Notes under the pieces: model-generated
What the model was told of the DNA's origin: nothing
Database searches by the model: none
Seen by the model: the letters and a program-made list of their open reading frames with translations, nothing else
Part shown: piece by piece, positions 1 to 5,990 of the stretch
Layout: each line of letters opens with the position of its first letter
Numbering within the stretch: the stretch's first letter is position 1
Origin: Coriobacteriia bacterium
Lineage (GTDB): Bacteria; Actinomycetota; Coriobacteriia; Anaerosomatales; JAUVQN01
DNA length: 6,186 bases
Assembly: GCA_030598125.1 (NCBI GenBank)
Contig: JAUVQN010000084.1
Coordinates: forward strand, 1 to 6,186
Reading direction: 5' to 3'
Program-made: the position numbers and the translations under genes

Positions 1-1199
1 GACTCACGCGTGAGCAGCCGCTCCAGTTCGTCAAGACCCATGTCCGGCGGGACCGTCACGACGTCACCGCCCATGAAGCCCTTCACCGGAGCGTGCTCGA
101 GGCCGTGACGCGATGCCTTGTCCACATCCTTGCGCGTCACGATACCCACGAGTGCGTCGTCGTCGACGACGGGCAGCCCGCCGTGCCCCCACCGTCCCAT
201 GATCTCACCGGCCTCGGACATCGGCGTGTCCGACCTCACCGTCCTGACGGGGGTCGAGCCGATCTCGCCGGCGGTCAGAGGCGGCCGTACCTCCGCTTCC
301 AGAGCACGGCGCACGAGTCCCAGCACCTCGTCGCGGGACACCCGCTGCATCGACGCGGACGCGGCCTGCGAGTGCCCGCCGCCACCCACGTGACCCAGCA
401 CTGCGCCGATATCCACTTCGGCGATCCTGCTCCGACCGACCACATACAGCCTGTCGGGCATCTCCATCGCAGCCACGACGACCCGGTAGCCCATGTCCTC
501 GCAGAGGTAGTGCGTCACGACGCTCGCGGAGTCCACGTATTCCAAGAGCGACACGTACCCCACGGCGATCTCCTGCCCGTGCACGTCCCAGAGCTGGAGG
601 TCCCCCACTAACGCGTCGAGCAGCGCTCGCTGCTCGGGCGTGAGCACCCGCGAGAGGAACTGCGCCACCACCTCGAGATCGGCACCGACGCGCATGAGGT
701 ACGCCGCAGCTTCGGCATCGTACGCAGTCGAGCTCGGGTACGTGAGCGAGCCCGTATCCTCGTGGATCCCGAGCAGCAGCGCTGTCGCCTCCAGGGGCGT
801 CAGCTCGACTCCTCGGTCCATGATCTCGTGCACCAGGATCGACGTCGTCGCGCCCGTCTCCATCGACCGGTCCTCGGCGCCCTCGACATCGTCGTCGCTC
901 CTGGGATGGTGGTCGTAGACGACGACCTCGACCTCCGGGTCGCGCGCCACGGGCCCCAGCTCGCCGATCCGTGAAGGCTCCCGGGTGTCCACCATCACGA
1001 GCCGGTCCACGGCCTGCAGGTCCAGTCTCTTCAGCTCGACGAAGTCGAGCATATCCTGGTGGAGACTGTGGAACTCCCGCACGTTGCGGTTCTGCGAACC
1101 GAGGTACACGCCGTGCGCGCCGGGATAGAGTTTCACCGCGGCGATGGTCGCCGCGTACGCGTCGAAGTCGGGGTTCGCATGTCCCACGACGACCTGCAC
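1..1199 (-). CDS. DHH/DHHA1-CBS protein, N-terminal part of a long tRNA nucleotidyltransferase (partial)
   Basis: The 399 codons seen are the N-terminal part; the C-terminus lies beyond the left edge. The DHH phosphoesterase domain (about 1-170) shows HANPDFDA (H7, D11, D13), VMVDTRE (D71), YDHHP (D96-H97-H98) and GIHEDTG (D148), the metal-binding acidic and histidine set. A DHHA1 domain follows with GGGGHSQAAS (H276). A CBS pair begins near residue 308, with GIVTRKDVDKA around 352-362 and HGLEHAPVKGFM soon after. This order and these phrases are typical of long bacterial tRNA nucleotidyltransferase/poly(A)-polymerase proteins, in which a nucleotidyltransferase head follows the CBS domains; that head is not visible here, so the 3'-end CCA or A-adding role is inferred. 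The DHH part may act as an exonuclease or phosphatase on short RNA or nucleotides, and CBS domains usually sense adenine nucleotides. The GTG start has GGGAG (1206-1210) six bases upstream and lies 15 nt after the phosphorylase stop, so the two are likely co-transcribed. No internal stop or frameshift was found on full reading. Confidence 0.85.
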   Translation of the reverse strand, partial: MQVVVGHANPDFDAYAATIAAVKLYPGAHGVYLGSQNRNVREFHSLHQDMLDFVELKRLDLQAVDRLVMVDTREPSRIGELGPVARDPEVEVVVYDHHPRSDDDVEGAEDRSMETGATTSILVHEIMDRGVELTPLEATALLLGIHEDTGSLTYPSSTAYDAEAAAYLMRVGADLEVVAQFLSRVLTPEQRALLDALVGDLQLWDVHGQEIAVGYVSLLEYVDSASVVTHYLCEDMGYRVVVAAMEMPDRLYVVGRSRIAEVDIGAVLGHVGGGGHSQAASASMQRVSRDEVLGLVRRALEAEVRPPLTAGEIGSTPVRTVRSDTPMSEAGEIMGRWGHGGLPVVDDDALVGIVTRKDVDKASRHGLEHAPVKGFMGGDVVTVPPDMGLDELERLLTRE

Positions 1200-1214
1200 G
1201 TGCGTCTCCCGCCT

Positions 1215-2528
1215 TCAGTCGAGGAAGAGCGAGCGGGGCTGTGGCGGCTCCTTCGAGAAGGACACCGCATCGCGGAAGCGGGCTTCTCCCTCGTCGAGTC
1301 TCGATTCGTCCGCGGCCCGCAGCGTCGCCAGCGCGTCGCCCGCGGCCACCTCGTCCCCCACACGGACCTCGAGCAGGATGCCCGCGCCCATGTCGATGTC
1401 GTCCTCCTTGTGCAGCCGCCCCGCACCCAGCAGGGCCGCGGCGCGACCCACTGCCTCGGTCTCGAAGCCTGCCACGTAGCCGTCGCGCTCGGCCCGAACC
1501 GTCCTCACGAGACGGCTCGCGGGCAGGAGCGACAAGTCTTCCACGATCCGCGCGTCCCCACCCTGCGCCTCGATCCAGGCGGCGAAACGCTCGAGCGCTC
1601 GACCGCTCTCGAGGGCGTCCACGAGAAGGGTCCTCGCCTCGGCCTCGCCGGTCGCGACGTCTCCGAGCACCAGCATGCGCGAGCCGAGCGTGAGGCACAC
1701 TTCCGTGAGCGCTTCGGGCCCTTCACCGCGGAGCGTCTCCACGGCCTCCGCGACCTCGATGGCGTTGCCGACCGCCATGCCGAGCGGCTGGTCCATGTCC
1801 GTCAGGTAGCACTCGACCCTCCGCCCGAGCTCCGCTCCCACGCGGGTGAGTTCGTCGGCCAGCACGCGGGCCTCCTGGGGTGTCTTCATGAACGCCCCGG
1901 AGCCCACCTTCACATCGAGCACGGTCGCGTCGGTCCCACCCGCGACCTTCTTCGAGATTATCGAGCCCACGATCAGCGGGATGGAGGGGACGGTGGCCGT
2001 GACATCCCTCAGCGCGTACATACGCTTGTCGGCCTCTGCGACGCCCGGCAGCTGCGAGATCACGGCGACGCCGATGTCCCGCACCTGGCGGACGAACTCC
2101 TCTTCACCGAGCCCGACACGGAACCCGGGTATCGACTCGAGCTTGTCGAGCGTCCCGCCGGTGTGGCCGAGCCCTCTGCCGCTCATCTTCGCGACGAACG
2201 CTCCGCAGGACGCCACGAGCGGCGCGAGCACCAGCGTGGTCGTGTCCGCCACGCCGCCGGTGGAGTGCTTGTCGACGATCTTGCCCTCGATCGAGGAGAG
2301 GTCCAGCACGTGTCCCGTCCGTACCATGGCGTCGGTCAGCCATACCGTCTCGTCCGAGTCGAGGCCGTTCAGGAGCGTCGCCATGAGCCATGCGGCCATC
2401 TGGTAGTCAGGCGTCTCCCCGCGCGTGTAGGAGTCGACGACGCAGAACATCTCCTCCTCCGTGTGCGCCGCCCCGTCGCGCTTGACCTCGATGAGCTCCT
2501 CGAACGTGGAGTCGCACGCACCACTCAC
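1215..2528 (-). CDS. deoA: Pyrimidine-nucleoside (thymidine) phosphorylase
   Basis: A 437-residue cytosolic enzyme, the normal family length, that cleaves thymidine, deoxyuridine and/or uridine with phosphate to give free base and pentose-1-phosphate. The family signature SGRGLGHTGGTLDKLES is present at 116-132. Residues equivalent to the E. coli thymidine phosphorylase active site are K87 and S89 in KHSTGG, R174 in LRDVTATV, and S189 and K193 in GSIISKK. The glycine-rich DVKVGSGAFMKT follows. The order is a helical N-terminal domain (about 5-70), the central glycosyltransferase-3 fold (about 75-305) and a PYNP C-terminal domain (about 345-420) with LGAGR and KEDDIDMGAGI. The loop normally reading GGVGD is GGVAD here (A94). 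KMSGRGLG and VADTTTLVL resemble the broad-specificity Gram-positive enzyme (Pdp) more than E. coli DeoA, so substrate range is uncertain. The GTG start overlaps the deoB stop as GTGA, with AGGAGG at 2539-2544, giving translational coupling. Family is certain; the deoA versus pdp name is not. Confidence 0.95.
   Translation of the reverse strand: MSGACDSTFEELIEVKRDGAAHTEEEMFCVVDSYTRGETPDYQMAAWLMATLLNGLDSDETVWLTDAMVRTGHVLDLSSIEGKIVDKHSTGGVADTTTLVLAPLVASCGAFVAKMSGRGLGHTGGTLDKLESIPGFRVGLGEEEFVRQVRDIGVAVISQLPGVAEADKRMYALRDVTATVPSIPLIVGSIISKKVAGGTDATVLDVKVGSGAFMKTPQEARVLADELTRVGAELGRRVECYLTDMDQPLGMAVGNAIEVAEAVETLRGEGPEALTEVCLTLGSRMLVLGDVATGEAEARTLLVDALESGRALERFAAWIEAQGGDARIVEDLSLLPASRLVRTVRAERDGYVAGFETEAVGRAAALLGAGRLHKEDDIDMGAGILLEVRVGDEVAAGDALATLRAADESRLDEGEARFRDAVSFSKEPPQPRSLFLD
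2525..2528 (-). promoter_or_regulatory. GTGA stop-start overlap coupling deoB to the phosphorylase gene
   Basis: The deoB TGA (2525-2527) and the phosphorylase GTG (2526-2528) share two bases as GTGA. An AGGAGG at 2539-2544, inside the last deoB codons, provides the ribosome-binding site at about ten bases' spacing. This arrangement usually means one message and coupled translation, keeping the two sequential salvage enzymes in step. Confidence 0.75.
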
Positions 2529-3730
2529 GCCCCCCGCACCTCCTCGAGGAAGCTCGTACCGCGCAGGCACGATCCACCCAGTCCGTAGAAGTCCAGCACG
2601 GTCTCACCGATGTCGCCGAACGTCCTGCGCACGCCGAGATCCACACCCCGGTCCACGCCCTTGACCTTGGCGATGAGCGGTGTGTACTCGCGGCTGTGAT
2701 CCGTCGAGGCCGTCGTCGGGTCGCATCCGTGATCGGCCGTGATGACGAGTAGGTCCCCTTCGACCATGGCGTCCAGGAGCTCGGGCATCCTCGCGTCGAC
2801 CGCCTCGAGGCCCTTCGCGTAGCCCTCGGCGTCGTTGCGGTGCCCCCAGAGCATGTCGAAGTCGACGAGGTTGCAGAAGACGAATCCCTCGTCGTCACCG
2901 CCCACACGCTCCACGAGCTTGTCGAACCCGTCCATGTTGTCGTGGAGGTGGGGTGAGGCGTCCACGCTCTTCCACGCGAAGATGTCGCCGATCTTGCCGA
3001 CGCCCCACACGTGGTGACCGGCACGCTTCAACAGGTCGAGCGCCGTGTCCTCGAACGGCTCGACCGAGAAGTCGCGCCGCCGGTCGGTCCGTACGTACGT
3101 GGGCCCCTCCGGGTCGTCTCCGGTGACGAACGGCCGCGCGATCACGCGCCCGACCCCATGGGGCGGGACGAGCAGCGCCCGCGACGTGCGGCACATATCG
3201 TAGAGCTCCTCGATGGGGATGACGTCCTCGTGCGCGGCGATCTGGAAGACGGAGTCGGCGGACGTGTAGACGATCGGCTTGCCCGTGGCAACGTGCTCGT
3301 CTCCGAGATCCTGGATGATCACGGTGCCGCTCGCAGCATAGTTGCCGAGCCAACCTCTTCCGACACGGGCGTCGAACTCGTCCAGCACGTCATCGGGAAA
3401 ACCATCGGGATACGTCGGGAAGGGCTCCTCTAGGACGACGCCCATCATCTCCCAGTGCCCTGTGGTCGTGTCCTTGCCCGCCGAGAGCTCCGCGCTCTTG
3501 CCCCAGGATGCGGTCGGCGCGTCGACTGGCGGCACTCCCTCGATGCCGGTGATGTCACCGAGTCCCATAGCGCCCAGGTTCGGCATGCGGAGTCCGCCCA
3601 CGGCGCGGGCCGTGTTCGCGATCGTGTTCGATCCGGTGTCGCCGTAGTCGGCCGCGTCTGGCAGCGCGCCGACACCGACGCTGTCCAGGACGAGCACGAT
3701 CGCCCGCGGTCCCCTTCGCTCGGCTCCCAC
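2525..3730 (-). CDS. deoB: Phosphopentomutase
   Basis: A 401-residue cytosolic enzyme of the alkaline-phosphatase superfamily, at the usual length for prokaryotic DeoB. It interconverts (deoxy)ribose-1-phosphate and (deoxy)ribose-5-phosphate, feeding the sugar released by the adjacent phosphorylase into central metabolism. Visible landmarks are VLDSVGVGALPDA (12-26, metal ligand D16) followed by DYGDTGSNT, and GKDTTTGHWE (85-94), which holds the phosphorylated threonine. Further on come NLVDFDMLWGHRND, then TADHGCDPTT (331-340, D333 and H334) and STDHSREYTPL (342-352, H345). The inserted cap domain lies between about 100 and 290. The GTG start is well supported: GAGAGGAG (3737-3744) ends six bases before it, and the next residues run straight into the first conserved strand. 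The stop codon overlaps the start of the phosphorylase gene. A gap of 132 nt separates it from the upstream ATPase gene, so it could begin a separate transcript, although I see no convincing promoter there. No unusual substitutions were noted. Confidence 0.96.
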   Translation of the reverse strand: MGAERRGPRAIVLVLDSVGVGALPDAADYGDTGSNTIANTARAVGGLRMPNLGAMGLGDITGIEGVPPVDAPTASWGKSAELSAGKDTTTGHWEMMGVVLEEPFPTYPDGFPDDVLDEFDARVGRGWLGNYAASGTVIIQDLGDEHVATGKPIVYTSADSVFQIAAHEDVIPIEELYDMCRTSRALLVPPHGVGRVIARPFVTGDDPEGPTYVRTDRRRDFSVEPFEDTALDLLKRAGHHVWGVGKIGDIFAWKSVDASPHLHDNMDGFDKLVERVGGDDEGFVFCNLVDFDMLWGHRNDAEGYAKGLEAVDARMPELLDAMVEGDLLVITADHGCDPTTASTDHSREYTPLIAKVKGVDRGVDLGVRRTFGDIGETVLDFYGLGGSCLRGTSFLEEVRGA

Positions 3731-3862
3731 AGCGGACTCCTCTCGACGACCGCGCCTCGCGTCGCCCGCTCGCGCGACATCGCCCTCGCTACCCGCGAGT
3801 GGGTACGTGTCGAGGATACCGGAGTCGGACCTGTGCGGGTCGTCTCGGATCTCGCTGCGCGC

Positions 3863-5524
3863 TCACACCACGACGCGCGCGAGCTCCTCGAGGCTCGTGA
3901 TGCCGGCGGCCACCTTGTCGAGCGCGTCTGCCCTGAGCGTCCTCATGCCCTGCGACACCGCCGCGTCGCGGAGCTCCTCGATCGGAGCCTCCGCCAGCAG
4001 CAGCCGGCTCAGCTCATCCGACATGGACATGACCTCGAAGAGGCCGATCCGGCCGCGATAGCCCGTGTTCGCGCAGCGCTCGCAGCCGACGGCTCGGAAG
4101 ACCTGAGGGGGCGTCTCGCCCGAGAGGTCAAAACCCGCACGCACGAGCTGCTCGTCTGTGAGCGGGGTCTGCTCCTTGCAGTCTGGGCAGAGCCGGCGGG
4201 CCAACCGTTGCGCGATCACGCCGATGAGCGCCGAGCTGACGATGAACGGCGGGACCTCCATGTCCACGAGCCGCGTCAGCGAGGCGGGTGCGTCGTTCGT
4301 GTGGATGGACGAGAGGACCAGATGGCCGGTGAGCGCGGCCCGCACCCCGACCTGCGCCGTCTCCGGGTCGCGCATCTCGCCGATCATGACGACGTCCGGG
4401 TCGGAGCGAAGGATCGAGCGCAGGCCGACGGCGAACGTCAGCCCGATCTTCGGGCGCGCCGCCACCTGTGTCAGCCCCGGGAGCCGGTACTCCACCGGAT
4501 CCTCGACCGTGATGATCTTCCGACTCGGGTCGTTGATGAGGCTGAGTGCCGCGTAGAGCGACGTCGACTTGCCCGACCCGGTCGGCCCCGCCGAGAGTAT
4601 GGCCCCGTACGGCTTCGACAGGAGATCCCGCACGATCTCCAGATGGTGCTCGGCCATGCCGAGGTCCTCGAGCTTCCGGAAGGCCAGCCCCTCGTGGAGT
4701 ATCCGGATCGTCACCGCCTCGCCGTACGGCGTGGGAAGCGTCGCGATCCTCAGATCGACGGCCTCGCCGTCTACGATGACCGACGTCCGCCCGTCCTGGG
4801 GGAGTCTCCGCTCGGCGATGTCGAGCTCGGCCATGATCTTGACCCTGCTCGTGATCCCGGCGCGGGCGTTGCGGGGAAGTTGCACGACGTCTTGGAGCAC
4901 ACCGTCTATCCGGAACCGGACCTGCACACCGTCCTCGCCGGGCTCGAGGTGGACGTCGCTGGCACGCTCCATGACGGCCTCGCGAACGATCTGGTTCACG
5001 AGACGGACGATCGGGACGTCCTCCTCCCCCGGCTCCACCTCCCCCTCCTCCGCGAGCTGCACGTCCTCGGGCATCTCGAAGATGACGTCGGCCGACGCCA
5101 TATGCTTCTCGATCGCGTAGGCGATGTCCGACGAAGTCGCCACGACCGGGGCGACGCGCAGCTCCGTCATGAGACGGATCTCGTCCATCGTCTCGATATC
5201 GAGCGGGTCCGCCATCGCCACGACGAGCGATCCGTCGTCGAACGCGACGGGAACGGCCCGCTGCGAGCGAGCGAACTCCACCGGGATCCGCGCGGAGGCC
5301 TCGCGGTCCACACCGAACTCGGAGAGCCGCACGTAGCGCAGGCCCTTCTGTTCCGCGAGCATGCAGGCGATGGCCTCTTCGTTGACGCCGAACTCGCGCA
5401 CGAGGACCTCACCCAGCTTGCCGCCGACGGCAGCCTGGGCGGCCAGGGCCTCCTCGATCGTGTCGAGGTCGCAGACACCACCCGCGACCAGGAGCTCTCC
5501 AAGACGCTCGCGCCTGTACTCCAC
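3863..5524 (-). CDS. GspE/PilB-family type IV pilus or type II secretion assembly ATPase with MshEN domain
   Basis: A 553-residue cytoplasmic hexameric ATPase of the kind that drives pilus extension or pseudopilus assembly. The N-terminal MshEN-like domain has two 24-residue motifs, R7-Q30 (RLGELLVAGG...ALAAQ) and K36-Q59 (KLGEVLVREFG...LAEQ), followed by further T2SSE-N sequence to about 150. The catalytic part shows ASDVHLEP (188-195), an Asp-box region through RFRIDGVL, Walker A GPTGSGKST (313-321, K319), Walker B ending GEMRD (E383; the family more often has GEIRD), and the His box TGHLVLSSIHTND (H401, H408). A tetracysteine zinc site follows: C446, C449, C481, C484. All key residues are intact. 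The start is GTG with GAGGGGGAG at 5528-5536; upstream in-frame sequence is proline- and cysteine-rich and unlike the family. No pilC, pilT or pilin genes are visible, so pilus extension versus secretion cannot be decided, and the tetracysteine with MshEN favours the PilB/MshE/GspE group. It may be regulated by cyclic di-GMP (inference). Confidence 0.95.
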   Translation of the reverse strand: MEYRRERLGELLVAGGVCDLDTIEEALAAQAAVGGKLGEVLVREFGVNEEAIACMLAEQKGLRYVRLSEFGVDREASARIPVEFARSQRAVPVAFDDGSLVVAMADPLDIETMDEIRLMTELRVAPVVATSSDIAYAIEKHMASADVIFEMPEDVQLAEEGEVEPGEEDVPIVRLVNQIVREAVMERASDVHLEPGEDGVQVRFRIDGVLQDVVQLPRNARAGITSRVKIMAELDIAERRLPQDGRTSVIVDGEAVDLRIATLPTPYGEAVTIRILHEGLAFRKLEDLGMAEHHLEIVRDLLSKPYGAILSAGPTGSGKSTSLYAALSLINDPSRKIITVEDPVEYRLPGLTQVAARPKIGLTFAVGLRSILRSDPDVVMIGEMRDPETAQVGVRAALTGHLVLSSIHTNDAPASLTRLVDMEVPPFIVSSALIGVIAQRLARRLCPDCKEQTPLTDEQLVRAGFDLSGETPPQVFRAVGCERCANTGYRGRIGLFEVMSMSDELSRLLLAEAPIEELRDAAVSQGMRTLRADALDKVAAGITSLEELARVVV

Positions 5525-5527
5525 GGG

Positions 5528-5536
5528 CTCCCCCTC
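5528..5536 (-). promoter_or_regulatory. Ribosome-binding site setting the ATPase start, possibly masked by a local stem
   Basis: GAGGGGGAG immediately precedes GTG at 5524 and is the main reason for choosing that start. Directly upstream, CCCC at 5537-5540 can pair with the G-run at 5530-5533 across a three-base loop, which would partly hide the ribosome-binding site. Whether this pairing matters depends on competing pairings further upstream in the 92-nt leader. Confidence 0.45.
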
Positions 5537-5585
5537 GGGGCACGCGCACGCAGGACATCCCCTATTACTTCGGCCTGGTGAGGAT

Positions 5586-5600
5586 GGGGGCTTAGCCCCC
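5586..5600 (-). terminator. Perfect inverted repeat between membrane-protein gene and ATPase gene
   Basis: GGGGGC and GCCCCC are separated by three bases, giving a perfect six-base-pair stem with a TAA loop on the minus strand. It starts 16 bases after the membrane-protein stop codon and ends 61 bases before the ATPase start. No T-run follows, so full termination is doubtful; it may weaken read-through, protect the upstream message's 3' end, or form part of a leader structure. An alternative four-base stem, CCCC TGTC GGGG, would use the same G-run and exclude it. Confidence 0.4.
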
Positions 5601-5616
5601 GACAGGGGCGTGCTGC

Positions 5617-5898
5617 TCAGGCCCGGCGTCTGAGTGCGCTCAATCCCCACTCCACGAGGAGGAGCAGACCCACGGTGATCGTCGCATCCACGTCGAAGGA
5701 CCCGCCGTACGGGGTCGAGATCGCGTCCACGCCGAACGGGATGACGAGGTAGCGGGACAGTTCCAGGTACTTGGCCCCGAGGTCGGTGGTCGCGAGCGTC
5801 CCGAAGAAGGCGACGACGACGTGCACTACCAGGGCGACCGCGACCGCCCAGAGGATGTCCATCACGATGAGCAGCAGCGACTTCAAGCCCTTGGACAC
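5617..5898 (-). CDS. Small two-helix membrane protein, YggT-like layout
   Basis: A 93-residue protein I do not recognise with confidence. After a short basic N-terminus (MSKGLKS) there is a hydrophobic helix at about 8-32. A mixed loop holds ELSRYLVIPFGVDAIST and PYGGSFDVDA, and a second hydrophobic helix at about 72-90 ends in RRR. The basic tail suggests that end is cytoplasmic. Two helices flanking an amphipathic stretch with a proline-rich turn recall the YggT family, but the similarity is of layout and a few residues only. It is too short to be an enzyme and has no cysteine or other visible catalytic set. The GTG start has GGGGGA (5905-5910) six bases upstream, and a -10-like GATAAT lies about 40 bases upstream, so it may have its own promoter. 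It precedes the ATPase gene by 92 nt; a link to pilus or motility function is possible but is only inferred from position. Confidence 0.75.
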   Translation of the reverse strand: MSKGLKSLLLIVMDILWAVAVALVVHVVVAFFGTLATTDLGAKYLELSRYLVIPFGVDAISTPYGGSFDVDATITVGLLLLVEWGLSALRRRA

Positions 5899-5936
5899 GT
5901 CGAATCCCCCGATCGGCGCCCGCTCGATGCGAGGTC

Positions 5937-5942
5937 ATTATC
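5937..5942 (-). promoter_or_regulatory. Candidate promoter -10 element upstream of the membrane-protein gene
   Basis: GATAAT matches the housekeeping -10 consensus at five of six bases and stands out in an otherwise very GC-rich spacer. It lies 38 bases before the GTG start at 5898, leaving room for a roughly 30-base leader with the GGGGGA ribosome-binding site. No good -35 hexamer is visible 16-18 bases upstream; the best is TGGCGC. The GGGGATAA context also partly resembles the sigma-28 -10 (GCCGATAA), but there is no TAAA -35. Treat it as a candidate only. Confidence 0.3.
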
Positions 5943-5961
5943 CCCGAGGGAGGCCCCGGGG
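5942..5961 (-). terminator. GC-rich hairpin after the FlgM-like fragment
   Basis: On the minus strand CCCCG GGG CCT CCC T CGGGG can fold as an eight-base-pair stem with one bulged T and a three-base loop. It lies 29 bases after the TAG of the FlgM-like fragment, where a transcript end would be expected. No T-run follows (ATAATGACC), so it is not a standard intrinsic terminator. It abuts the -10-like hexamer and could instead be a protein-binding site or chance in GC-rich DNA. Confidence 0.3.
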
Positions 5962-5990
5962 CGCCAGCGCGACCAGTCCGGCGCGGCTCG

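Noticed and set aside
205..1698. A 497-codon minus-strand open frame across the phosphorylase/DHH-CBS junction.
   Set aside because: It is an Arg/Gly/Ala-rich out-of-frame reading of the two conserved genes; the correct frames contain all the family motifs.
1059..2588. A 509-codon open frame on the plus strand opposite the phosphorylase gene.
   Set aside because: It is a composition-driven antisense frame with no recognisable motif, opposite an intact conserved enzyme.
3790..3805. A small inverted repeat TACCC-N6-GGGTA, plus a TATCCT -10-like site, in the gap between the ATPase gene and deoB.
   Set aside because: A five-base stem with no T-run and no -35 partner is within chance expectation in this DNA, so I did not call a terminator or promoter.
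3455..5581. A 708-codon open frame on the plus strand across deoB and the ATPase gene.
   Set aside because: It lies antisense to two certain genes, its product is a low-information Arg/His/Asp/Leu-rich chain with no domain, and long antisense frames are expected in GC-rich coding DNA.
5525..5616. A cyclic-di-GMP riboswitch (class I or II) ahead of the ATPase gene.
   Set aside because: The conserved core segments of neither known class could be found; only generic GC stems are present.
5525..5938. An in-frame upstream extension of the ATPase to an ATG at 5938 (691 residues).
   Set aside because: The added 138 residues overlap the membrane-protein gene out of frame, look non-coding and are absent from the family; the GTG at 5524 has a ribosome-binding site and the family N-terminus.
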